Source: Rubrobacter sp.
GTDB taxonomy: Bacteria; Actinomycetota; Rubrobacteria; Rubrobacterales; Rubrobacteraceae
Length of the DNA stretch: 33,984 nucleotides
Assembly: GCA_013697825.1 (NCBI GenBank)
Contig: JACCWD010000210.1
Location: forward strand, 1-33,984
Reading direction: 5' to 3'
Under the pieces are notes generated by a model. That model had not been told where the DNA came from. It searched no databases and saw only the letters and a list, made by a program, of their open reading frames with translations. Every line of letters begins with the position of its first letter. The stretch's first letter is position 1. This document shows positions 1-6,756 of this stretch, one piece after another. A program made the position numbers and the translations under genes.

Positions 1-1
1 A

Positions 2-127
2 CGGCGTTCTTCCTCCTCGGCATGGATACTCCTCCTCGCGCTCGTCGCTCGACGGGTCGGGCGAATGGACGCTCCCACGATAGACGAGTCGGAGTTTTGG
101 AGCAAATCAATCATGCCGGAACACTAG
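2..127 (+). CDS. C-terminal end of a possible membrane protein (partial)
   Basis: The frame starting at base 2 is open from the window edge to a TAG at 125-127 and encodes 41 residues. They begin with a short hydrophobic stretch (AWILLLALVA), followed by a basic patch and a polar tail ending in MPEH. Codon choice (CTC, GCG, GTC) matches the neighbouring genes. It reads like the last transmembrane segment and cytoplasmic tail of a membrane protein whose body lies outside the window. The family cannot be named from this fragment. It converges on the PIN-domain gene, with about 90 bases between the two stops. Confidence 0.45.
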   Translation, partial: RRSSSSAWILLLALVARRVGRMDAPTIDESEFWSKSIMPEH

Positions 128-217
128 TCTATGTGTGGCATGGGTGTATTGTGCCATCAAAAACCGGGAACGGTATAACAAGTATCCGGGACGTTTCTTC
201 GGGCGACGACGATAAAT

Positions 218-637
218 TTACGGCTCCCAACGTTCGAAGCGGAGGCCGCACAGGCTTCGCATATGGCCGAAGAAATCGTCGTTGGAGGCGAGGGTTTTGT
301 TTTCGGAGATGGCGATGGCGGCGATGGCGAGGTCTTGAAAAGAAAAGGCGATTCCGGCTTTCCTGAGCGTCGCCCCGGCTTCGGAATAGACATTGGCGGC
401 GGAGGCGGTGAATGGCCGTGTGTCCACATCCGAGTCGAGGATGCGTCCGAGACTCGATACGGCGGCCGCTTTCTTGCGGCTTTCGGGCATGATACCGAGT
501 CCATAACGAAGTTCGGCGAGGGTGATGGTCGAAATGGAAACAAAGGCCAGTCCGCCCGCGTCTCGCACTCTGCGGACAATGGAGGCACGATCTTCCATGA
601 GATAGCTCACGGTGTTTGTGTCGAGAAGATAATTCAC
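218..637 (-). CDS. PIN-domain ribonuclease toxin, VapC-like
   Basis: A 139-residue PIN-domain protein, the usual length for VapC toxins, which are magnesium-dependent RNases. The acidic active-site residues are visible: D6 in LLDTN, E42 in TLAELRYG, D102 in the SFQDLAIAA motif, and D120 in LASNDDFF. The start is a GTG at 637 with no obvious ribosome binding site. It lies only 16 bases after the stop of the upstream gene on the same strand, so translation is probably coupled to it. VapC genes normally follow a small antitoxin gene, but here the upstream partner is a 182-residue protein not recognised as a known antitoxin. The PIN assignment is firm; the toxin role is inferred from family and layout. 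Confidence 0.85.
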   Translation of the reverse strand: MNYLLDTNTVSYLMEDRASIVRRVRDAGGLAFVSISTITLAELRYGLGIMPESRKKAAAVSSLGRILDSDVDTRPFTASAANVYSEAGATLRKAGIAFSFQDLAIAAIAISENKTLASNDDFFGHMRSLCGLRFERWEP

Positions 638-653
638 GAGGGAGGGACGATGC

Positions 654-1202
654 TCAAAGCCCCTTGCGGGCCTGTCTTATGTTCTTCCGAACCTCCTCGG
701 CGAGGTCTTCGGGCCACGGCTCGAAGGAGTTCCAAAACTCCTCATCATCTATATGCGGCCTCACTTCCACGGAGGCCGCGCTGGAAGCGTATATAAGGGA
801 TGCCCCCGGATACGCCGACCTTCCCGGCTCCCATTGCTGCGCGAGGAAGACATACGTTCCGGGACTCGACTCCGACGGAAGGTTTATCAGCGCGTCGAGC
901 TTCTCCTCATAAGGGACGACCACTTTTCCGAAAAGGTCGAGCGGTTCCTCGTTGAGTCGTCCGTGGAGTATGGCGAGCGGCGCGAGGGGGGTTATGCCCG
1001 AGATCCGCAAACGTATGCCGGAACCGGCCACTACGGTGTCCTCAGCGGCGCGGGTGAGGAAGCGGCGTTCGTTATGGCTGGCGAGGATCTTCTCCCCGAG
1101 CATCCACGACGAAAGATCCCGCCTCTCGAACTCCGACACCCAATCCTCGGGCTTGTCATACGGGGAGTGCTTTCCCTCCCACTTTATCGCCGGATCACAC
1201 AT
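654..1202 (-). CDS. Uncharacterised protein upstream of the PIN toxin, possible antitoxin
   Basis: A 182-residue soluble protein read from an ATG at 1202; the ribosome binding site is weak. No known family is recognised. The N-terminal part is rich in charged and aromatic residues. The middle looks beta-rich (around GIRLRISGITPL and GKVVVPYEEK). The last 30 residues form a charged helix with DDEEFWNSFEPWPEDLAEEV and a basic end (RKNIRQARKGL). Such a C-terminal helix is the part of many antitoxins that grips the toxin. The gene sits 16 bases upstream of the VapC-like gene on the same strand, which is the normal antitoxin position, but it is about twice the usual antitoxin length. An unrelated housekeeping role is equally possible. 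Confidence 0.6.
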   Translation of the reverse strand: MCDPAIKWEGKHSPYDKPEDWVSEFERRDLSSWMLGEKILASHNERRFLTRAAEDTVVAGSGIRLRISGITPLAPLAILHGRLNEEPLDLFGKVVVPYEEKLDALINLPSESSPGTYVFLAQQWEPGRSAYPGASLIYASSAASVEVRPHIDDEEFWNSFEPWPEDLAEEVRKNIRQARKGL

Positions 1203-1256
1203 GCGGCCCGTCCCGTCTTCGAGATCGCTTCCGCCCCGATTTTACAGCAAGCAAAG

Positions 1257-1305
1257 AAAGCGGCCCCACACTTTGCGGAGCCACGAAACGCGGAGCCGCT
1301 TTTTC
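1257..1305 (-). terminator. Hairpin terminator after the nucleotidase gene
   Basis: AAAGCGGCCCC at 1257-1267 pairs with GGAGCCGCTTT ending near 1303, with one mismatch and a shorter inner inverted repeat. Read on the minus strand, the hairpin lies just downstream of the nucleotidase stop at 1316 and is followed by CTTTCTTTG. On the plus strand it is followed by TTTTT, so it could act in both directions. Only sequence symmetry supports this call. Confidence 0.5.
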
Positions 1306-1315
1306 CATGTTCCCG

Positions 1316-3037
1316 CTATTCCGCAGCCGTTATCCGCCCATCGTCCTCCGGCGCGGAAAATGGCTGTTCGAGCCCCTCCACGTACCCCACGAAGGCTTCG
1401 AGGTCGCCGCCCACGGTCTCGGAGCTTTCGCCGATTTCGGTGAAGTCGGTGAATCCGTCGCCGCCCGTCGAGAGGAAGCTGTTTATCGCGGCGGTGTACG
1501 TCGCCTCCGGGTCTATTTCACTCCCGTCTTCGAGGATGATCTCGGTGATACGTTCGCCCTCGGGGGCTTCTTCGTCGTACGTGTATTCGAGGCCGCTTAT
1601 TTGGAGGATGGTCGCCTCCGGGGTCTCGAATTGCTGTTCGAGGACGCCTTCGACCTCCTCGCCCGTCATCTCGACGCGCACGAGGCCGTTGTCGAAGGGC
1701 TGTACGGTGAAGAGATCCTCGAAGGTTATCTCCCCCTCCGGCACGTCCGCCCGGATGCCGCCGGGGTTCATGAACGCGATGTCGGCCTCGGCGTACTCCC
1801 TTTGCGCGTCCGCGATGAGGTTCCCGAGCGGGCTTTCTCCGGCGTCGTTTTGTTCGGTGGAGATGGCCTCCGCCACCTCACCGACCGTCCGCCCCGAAAC
1901 CTCGGCGACGATTTCCTGCCGCTCCTCGACGAACGCGGCGATGTCTTCGCTCGGCTCGACGTCGGCGGTGATCACCTCCACCACCTCGCCGCTCGACTCG
2001 ACGACGTCGCCCGATTCGGTGTCCACCGACATCTCCACGGCCATGAAGTCCGCGCCCGTCCCCGTTCCCTGAACGACGGTCGTCCCGTCCTCGTCATAGT
2101 CGAGCGGGAACGGCGTGTCGCCCGCGATCACCACATCCACCGCATCGGACATTTGCGGCGCCTCGTCCACGATCTCCCCCTCCGGAGGCTCCACGTCCTC
2201 ATTCTGATTCCCCGAATGCGCGAGAACCACGATCGCCTCCACACCGTCCTCCCGAAGCTCCTCGGCGTACGGGTTTATGGAATCCGAGAGGTCGCGGAAC
2301 TCATACGGCTCCACCGCGTCCGGCACGACCTTCGAGGGAGTCTCGGTCGTCACCACGCCGATGAACCCGATCTCCACCCCATTCACCTCAATGACTTCAT
2401 ACGGCTCGATAATCGGCTCGCCCGTCTCCGCGTCCACCACGTTCGCCGACACATACGGATAATCCGCTCCCTCGAACTCGGGGGCGGAGGTGTTCTCGCC
2501 GTCCTTCTCCTCCATCCCGTCTTCTCTTTGCCCGCCTTCGATGAGGCGGAGCATCTCCTCGCCGCCCTCGTCGAACTCGTGGTTTCCGAGGGTTCCAATG
2601 TCGAGTTCCATGAGATTCGAGGCTTCGATGGTCGGCTCGTCGTGATAATAAGCCGAGATGAGAGGACTCGCCCCGACGAGGTCGCCCGCATGAACCCGGA
2701 GCGTCCCCTCGGGGTTCCCGGCCTCCATCTCGTCCATGTACGCATCCATATACGCGACGCCCCCGATCTCCTCGCCGTCGTCGTTCTCATACGGCTCGAG
2801 ATTCCCTTCGAGGTCGTTGAAACCGAGGATTTGAACGTCCACCGTCTCCCCCGAACCCGCCGCCGCGTCCATCGAAGAAGTCGTCTCCTCCGCCGTCGTG
2901 TCTTCCATCATGGACGACTCTTCGGAGGATGCGTCCTCCTCCCCAGTCGGCTCGCCTTCCTGAACGCACGCGACCGCAAGAAACGCCGCCGCCACAAGTA
3001 AAAACAAGATGCGTGAAATGGATCGAAACCCGATCAC
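1316..3037 (-). CDS. 5'-nucleotidase / metallophosphatase family lipoprotein
   Basis: A 573-residue UshA-like protein: a calcineurin-like metallophosphatase domain (about residues 65-330) followed by the 5'-nucleotidase C-terminal domain, which carries NPGGIRADVPEGEITFEDLF. The family hydrolyses extracellular nucleotides or other phosphoesters. The start is the GTG at 3037, behind a strong GGGGGAGGGG ribosome binding site. It gives a lipoprotein signal peptide with lipobox AVAC (Cys24), so the mature protein would be lipid-anchored outside the membrane. The linker after Cys24 is very rich in Glu, Ser and Thr. Oddities: the usual NDxHG motif is NDLEG (Glu77), and the usual GH[ST]H motif is GDTP (307-309). 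GNHEFD (151-156) and the AGD motif (Asp119) are intact. Metal binding may therefore be altered. Confidence 0.85.
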   Translation of the reverse strand: MIGFRSISRILFLLVAAAFLAVACVQEGEPTGEEDASSEESSMMEDTTAEETTSSMDAAAGSGETVDVQILGFNDLEGNLEPYENDDGEEIGGVAYMDAYMDEMEAGNPEGTLRVHAGDLVGASPLISAYYHDEPTIEASNLMELDIGTLGNHEFDEGGEEMLRLIEGGQREDGMEEKDGENTSAPEFEGADYPYVSANVVDAETGEPIIEPYEVIEVNGVEIGFIGVVTTETPSKVVPDAVEPYEFRDLSDSINPYAEELREDGVEAIVVLAHSGNQNEDVEPPEGEIVDEAPQMSDAVDVVIAGDTPFPLDYDEDGTTVVQGTGTGADFMAVEMSVDTESGDVVESSGEVVEVITADVEPSEDIAAFVEERQEIVAEVSGRTVGEVAEAISTEQNDAGESPLGNLIADAQREYAEADIAFMNPGGIRADVPEGEITFEDLFTVQPFDNGLVRVEMTGEEVEGVLEQQFETPEATILQISGLEYTYDEEAPEGERITEIILEDGSEIDPEATYTAAINSFLSTGGDGFTDFTEIGESSETVGGDLEAFVGYVEGLEQPFSAPEDDGRITAAE

Positions 3038-3134
3038 AAAACCCCTCCCCCTTCTCGAAAACATGTACGACAAGCCGTATTTTAGGGAAAGAGCCGGATC
3101 ATATCGAGAGGGCGACACATATTCAATGCAAGTT

Positions 3135-4403
3135 TTACGAGGGTCGCTCGCTCCGCTCTTGGCTCTTGGCTCTTGGCTCTTGGCTAAAACCGGAGCGAAG
3201 CGACCCCACGAAACCCTCGACTTCTTCTTCGGAGGTGTACGGGGCAAGCCCGACGCGGACGACACCCTCTTCCCGAAGGCCGAGCCTCTCCACAACCGTC
3301 GAGGCGTAAAAGTGTCCGTCGCCGATGAAATATCCCTCGGCGGCCATCCGCTCGCATATTTCCCTCGGAGATATTCCCTCAGCTCGGAACGCGACGGTCG
3401 GGGTCTTTCGGACGCCTTCGGGGGCGGAGTATATTTTTACGCTCGGTGTTTCGCGGAGGGCGGCGCGGAGCTTTCCGGCGAGCGCGTCCTCATATTCCTC
3501 GATGTTCTCCATGCCGGAGAGGAGACGTTCGCGCATCGTCTCCCCGTCCCCGAGCGAGGCGATGAAGTCGAGAGCGCCCTTCACTCCGGCGATGCCTTCA
3601 TGGTTTTGGGTTCCGGTTTCGAGTTTGTCGGGCGAATAGTTCGGGGCGGGTTCCACTTTGTACACGCCGAGGTTCTCGAAGAGTTCGCCCTTTATCGCGG
3701 CCACACCGACGTGCGGGCCGAAGAATTTGTATGCTGAGCATGTGAGGATGTCCGCGCCGAGAGCGACCCGGTCGACGGGGATGTGGGGCGCGGCGTGGAC
3801 CGCGTCCACGGCGACGAGGACTCCAAAAGCATGGGCCATTTCCGACACCCTCGCCACGTCCGTCACCGTTCCGACGATGTTCGATGCGAGGCCGACGGCG
3901 ACGAGCTTCGTGTTCTCGTTTATGGCGTTCTCGATGTCTTCTTCGTCGAGGGTGAGGGCGTCGGGGTCGAGACGAACCCATCGGATTTTCGCGCCCCGAT
4001 CCTCCGCCGCCTGAATCCACGGATCGACGTTCGCCCGGTGGTCGAGCTCGGTCACCACGATCTCGGAGTTCGAGTTCCATTCCCTCGAAAGAGCGCGAGA
4101 TATACCGTACGTGAGCGTCGTCATGTTCGCCCCGAAGGCTATTTCGTCCGGCCTCGCCCCGAGAAACGCGGCGGAGGCTTCCCTCGCCTCGGCGAGTATC
4201 TCCTCGGTCTCGAAGCTCGTGGGGAAGGCTCCGTGGAGGTTCGCGCCGCCCGCCTCCATATAGCGGAGCATCGCGGCGATGGACGGACGAGCCATTTGCG
4301 AGCCGCCCGGCCCGTCGAGGTATACGGCGGGCCTTCCATTATGGGTTCGGTCGAGAGCCGGGAACTCTTTTCTCACGGCCTCGATATCGTATGTCCTCTC
4401 CAT
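3135..4403 (-). CDS. Cysteine-desulfurase-like PLP-dependent enzyme
   Basis: A 422-residue fold-type I, class V aminotransferase-like protein. The PLP site is clear: D200-A-V-H203 stacks the cofactor and K226 in CSAYKFFGP forms the Schiff base. Overall it resembles the 'cysteine desulfurase-like' subfamily. No cysteine is seen in the C-terminal loop where SufS and NifS carry the persulfide Cys (here GDGHFYAST), so true desulfurase activity is doubtful and the substrate is unknown. The start is the ATG at 4403, chosen for its GGGGGAG ribosome binding site. The last 17 or so residues (SQEPRAKSQERSERPS) are encoded by intergenic repeat R1 and are probably not part of the ancestral protein. The gene diverges from the small gene at 4510. 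Confidence 0.8.
   Translation of the reverse strand: MERTYDIEAVRKEFPALDRTHNGRPAVYLDGPGGSQMARPSIAAMLRYMEAGGANLHGAFPTSFETEEILAEAREASAAFLGARPDEIAFGANMTTLTYGISRALSREWNSNSEIVVTELDHRANVDPWIQAAEDRGAKIRWVRLDPDALTLDEEDIENAINENTKLVAVGLASNIVGTVTDVARVSEMAHAFGVLVAVDAVHAAPHIPVDRVALGADILTCSAYKFFGPHVGVAAIKGELFENLGVYKVEPAPNYSPDKLETGTQNHEGIAGVKGALDFIASLGDGETMRERLLSGMENIEEYEDALAGKLRAALRETPSVKIYSAPEGVRKTPTVAFRAEGISPREICERMAAEGYFIGDGHFYASTVVERLGLREEGVVRVGLAPYTSEEEVEGFVGSLRSGFSQEPRAKSQERSERPS
3141..3206. repeat. Intergenic repeat copy R1 with 7-bp tandem units
   Basis: Outer inverted arms GGGTCGCT (from 3141) and AGCGACCC (to 3206), plus inner CGCTCC / GGAGCG, enclose four tandem copies of TTGGCTC (3159-3186, the last ending in A). 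The element lies between the aminotransferase-like gene and the nucleotidase gene and reaches into the 3' end of the former. Similar elements lie at 5278-5366, 18639-18688, 22523-22650 and 23733-23777. Confidence 0.65.
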
Positions 4404-4509
4404 GATCTCCCCCTTCGTTTCGGAGTTTCGGGCGAGTGTACATCGCTTCGCGCTCGGGTGAGTCGAGGAGTAAAATGACGGCGGCGGAATCGAACGAGCG
4501 AGGTATGTC

Positions 4510-4767
4510 ATGGTTGCGTCGGAGAGGCTCCGGATCGAGATGGACGACATAGAGCGGGAGATCGAGGAGATCGAAGACTACCGGGAGATGCTCGATTTAT
4601 GCCCGAAGCCCGAGGGCCTCGCGGGCCTCTCGCGACAAATACGAGTCTATTTCCTGAAGCGCGACCTCGAACGGAGGGCGCACTTCCTCCGCATGAACCG
4701 CCGTTCGGCATTCGCGTGTTATCGCCACATCCACAGCGTGGAGGGGACGAACCGTCCCGTCGCGTAA
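4510..4767 (+). CDS. Small charged helical protein, function unknown
   Basis: An 85-residue protein starting at the ATG at 4510, preceded by GAGCGAGG. The first 35 residues are a strongly charged, probably coiled-coil helix (RLRIEMDDIEREIEEIEDYRE), followed by a second basic helical segment. No known domain is recognised. Codon use is like that of the neighbours. Its stop codon overlaps an open reading frame, shifted by +1, that continues directly into the hydrophobic N-terminus of the next gene. The two may therefore be one frameshifted or recoded gene. Confidence 0.6.
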   Translation: MVASERLRIEMDDIEREIEEIEDYREMLDLCPKPEGLAGLSRQIRVYFLKRDLERRAHFLRMNRRSAFACYRHIHSVEGTNRPVA

Positions 4768-4819
4768 CCTCCTCCGGGCCTCCGGCGTCGCCGCGATCCT
4801 CGGCGGCGTTTTATGGACT

Positions 4820-5302
4820 TTGAAGGCCGCCTTCGCCGACAACGCCCCTCCGTGGCCGAGGGATTTCTCCGACGCGCTCTTCTTCCTCGTCCCACTCCTC
4901 CTCGGGGCGGGCCTCTCCGGTTTCTATTTCATATACAAAGAACGTTTGAAAGGACTCGGCCAGTCCGGCTTCACACAAGGCATCGTCGGCCTCGGCCTCC
5001 TCGCGGGGGGCTTCTTCGGTGCGTACACGCTCGGGGAGGAGCCGATCCTTCGGGCGGCGTCGTTCGGGTTCTTCATCCTCGCCTTCGGACTCGTCCTCAT
5101 CGGATACGGGGCGATCACCGAGGACGTGCTTCCGCGATGGAATTGGCTCCCCATCGCCCTCGGCGCGGTCGCCCCGCTCGGAATTTTGATCGGCTCAGAG
5201 GCATGGGTGCGAATCGTCATATCCGTGTTCTTCGGGGTCGGATGGGTTCTCTTCGGCATCCTCGTGTGGCGGGGGGCGGGGTCGCTTCGCGACGGTTCTT
5301 AG
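4820..5302 (+). CDS. Small integral membrane protein, function unknown
   Basis: About 160 residues from a TTG at 4820, with four predicted membrane segments (around FFLVPLLLGAGLSGFYF, GIVGLGLLAGGFFGAY, SFGFFILAFGLVLIGYG, and the C-terminal IVISVFFGVGWVLFGILVW). The start is uncertain. The same frame is open upstream to 4697 and encodes another hydrophobic segment (RNLLRASGVAAILGGVLW, from 4763), but it has no ATG or GTG, and the TTG at 4820 has no ribosome binding site. Either an unusual start or a +1 shift from the preceding small gene would include this extra segment. It converges on the solute-binding protein gene. No family is recognised. Confidence 0.6.
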   Translation: MKAAFADNAPPWPRDFSDALFFLVPLLLGAGLSGFYFIYKERLKGLGQSGFTQGIVGLGLLAGGFFGAYTLGEEPILRAASFGFFILAFGLVLIGYGAITEDVLPRWNWLPIALGAVAPLGILIGSEAWVRIVISVFFGVGWVLFGILVWRGAGSLRDGS

Positions 5303-5366
5303 TTTTTAATTCTCGGTTTTTCGTTTCTAGGCGAGAACCGGAGCGAAGCCGAAGGCGGAGCGACCC
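5278..5366. repeat. Intergenic repeat copy R2 between convergent genes
   Basis: GGGTCGCT (5278-5285) and AGCGACCC (to 5366) form the outer arms, and GGTTCT / AGAACC form inner arms around an AT-rich centre with TTAG and TTCTCGG units. It fills the space between the convergent stops at 5302 and 5367 and could act as a two-way terminator. It is related to R1 at 3141-3206. Confidence 0.6.
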
Positions 5367-6743
5367 TCAATTCCGCCGCACTATCCCTTCGAGGTCTTCT
5401 TGCAAATCCTCGACCGCCTCCTCCGGCTCGACCTCTCCGCGGAGGCTCTCGTTGAACGATGCGGCGAGGGTCGCGGATATCTCCGAATAAAACGGCGTGA
5501 CGGGGCGGGTACGGGTGTTGTTTTCGATGATGTCGCGCCCGAGCTCGATGACGGGGACGCTTTCGAGGATTTCGTTGTCTTCGTAGAGTTCTTCGAGGGT
5601 CGGGAGGAACGCGCCTTCGAGGGCGCGGGTTCTCTGGCTCTCGTTCGAGGTGGCGAACTTTATGAACTCCCACGCGGCGTCCTTGTTTTCGGAGGCCGAG
5701 TTTATGAGCATGTTCCACCCGCCGAGGCACGAGAAGCTCCGTCCGTCTGCGGCGGCGGTCGGGAGCGGGGCCACGCCGATTTGCCCGGCTTCGATCTCCG
5801 ACCCCTCCTCGTCCGCCAATGCGTACATGAACGGCCATCCTCGCATGAAGACCGCGTCCCCGGCGAGGAAGGCATCCGAAGAGTCCTCCTCGCGGTACGA
5901 GGCGACCTCTTCGGGGGATACGCCGTCGGCGACGAGGGAGCGTTGTATTTCGAGGCCGCGGACGGCGTTCGGGCTGTTTATGGCGACGGCGTTCGGACTC
6001 AAAGAAGGCGGCGTCCCCGTGCTCGGAACCGACGTCGTTCCGGTGAGAACTTGTCCGCCCGCGTTCCATACGTACTCGCACCCGTTCACCACACCGCCCT
6101 CGTACTCGTCTCCCTGGAAAACGAACCCGAAGCGGATGTCGTTCCCGTCCCGGATTTGAGTCGCCATCTCGGAGAGTTCGTCCCACGTCTCCGGCGGAGC
6201 ATCGAACCCGGCCTCTTCCAGCAAATCCGCCCGGTAATAAAGGAGGCCCGCGTCGGAGAACCACGGGGTTCCCCACAGGCGGTTGTCGTACGAGCATGAC
6301 GTGATCGCCGCGCCGAGGAACACGTCGGGGACGGTGAGAGGATAGTCGCGGTACATGCGGTTCGTTATGTCCTCGATCCAGCCATTCTCCGCGAACTCCG
6401 CCGTCCATACGACATCGCCCCCGATCACATCCACCGATCCGTCCTCGATCCCACCCGTGATCTCATCGAAGTACTCGTCCGTGAGGCGCGAGAATTGACG
6501 GTACTCGACTTGAATCTCGCCCTCGAATTCGCGGTTGAAATTCTCGACGAGCGCCTCCAAAGTCCCCGAGTCGTCCGGCCCGAAGGAAAAGGTGATGTTC
6601 GCCATGCCGTTTTGGGGTTCTTCGCCGCCGCACCCGGAGGCTCCGAGGAGCGCGGCTCCGGCGAGGGACGTTCCGCCGAGCTTCAAAAAGTCGCGGCGGT
6701 TCATGCGTCGGGAGGTTTTCGGGGTTCTTCTTCTCCTTTTCAA
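5367..6743 (-). CDS. Extracellular solute-binding lipoprotein (ABC type, sugar family)
   Basis: A 458-residue family 1 solute-binding protein, similar to maltose/trehalose-binding proteins. It has a twin-arginine style leader (R16-R17-DFLKLGG) ending in lipobox GASGC (Cys38). A typical two-lobe binding fold follows, with motifs such as LLYYRADLLEEAG and PETWDEL. The TTG at 6743 is taken as the start because GGAGGGGGAG lies just ahead of it; the in-frame ATG at 6704 lacks such a site. The gene begins 13 bases after the symporter stop, so the two are co-transcribed. No ABC permease or ATPase gene is nearby. The ligand is unknown; carbohydrates are the usual ligands of the family. Confidence 0.88.
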   Translation of the reverse strand: MKRRRRTPKTSRRMNRRDFLKLGGTSLAGAALLGASGCGGEEPQNGMANITFSFGPDDSGTLEALVENFNREFEGEIQVEYRQFSRLTDEYFDEITGGIEDGSVDVIGGDVVWTAEFAENGWIEDITNRMYRDYPLTVPDVFLGAAITSCSYDNRLWGTPWFSDAGLLYYRADLLEEAGFDAPPETWDELSEMATQIRDGNDIRFGFVFQGDEYEGGVVNGCEYVWNAGGQVLTGTTSVPSTGTPPSLSPNAVAINSPNAVRGLEIQRSLVADGVSPEEVASYREEDSSDAFLAGDAVFMRGWPFMYALADEEGSEIEAGQIGVAPLPTAAADGRSFSCLGGWNMLINSASENKDAAWEFIKFATSNESQRTRALEGAFLPTLEELYEDNEILESVPVIELGRDIIENNTRTRPVTPFYSEISATLAASFNESLRGEVEPEEAVEDLQEDLEGIVRRN

Positions 6744-6756
6744 AAGCTCCCCCTCC

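Noticed and set aside
1307-3001. A 564-codon plus-strand open frame opposite the nucleotidase gene
   Set aside because: It is the antisense shadow of a GC-rich gene: rich in Arg, His, Leu and Val with no domain, while the minus strand carries the conserved motifs.
3159-3186. Four 7-bp tandem repeats considered as a CRISPR fragment
   Set aside because: The units are too short and directly adjacent with no spacers, and no cas gene is present.
3038-3295. An N-terminal extension of the nucleotidase gene up to 3295
   Set aside because: The extension runs through intergenic repeat R1, and the GTG at 3037 has a strong ribosome binding site and yields a proper lipoprotein signal peptide.
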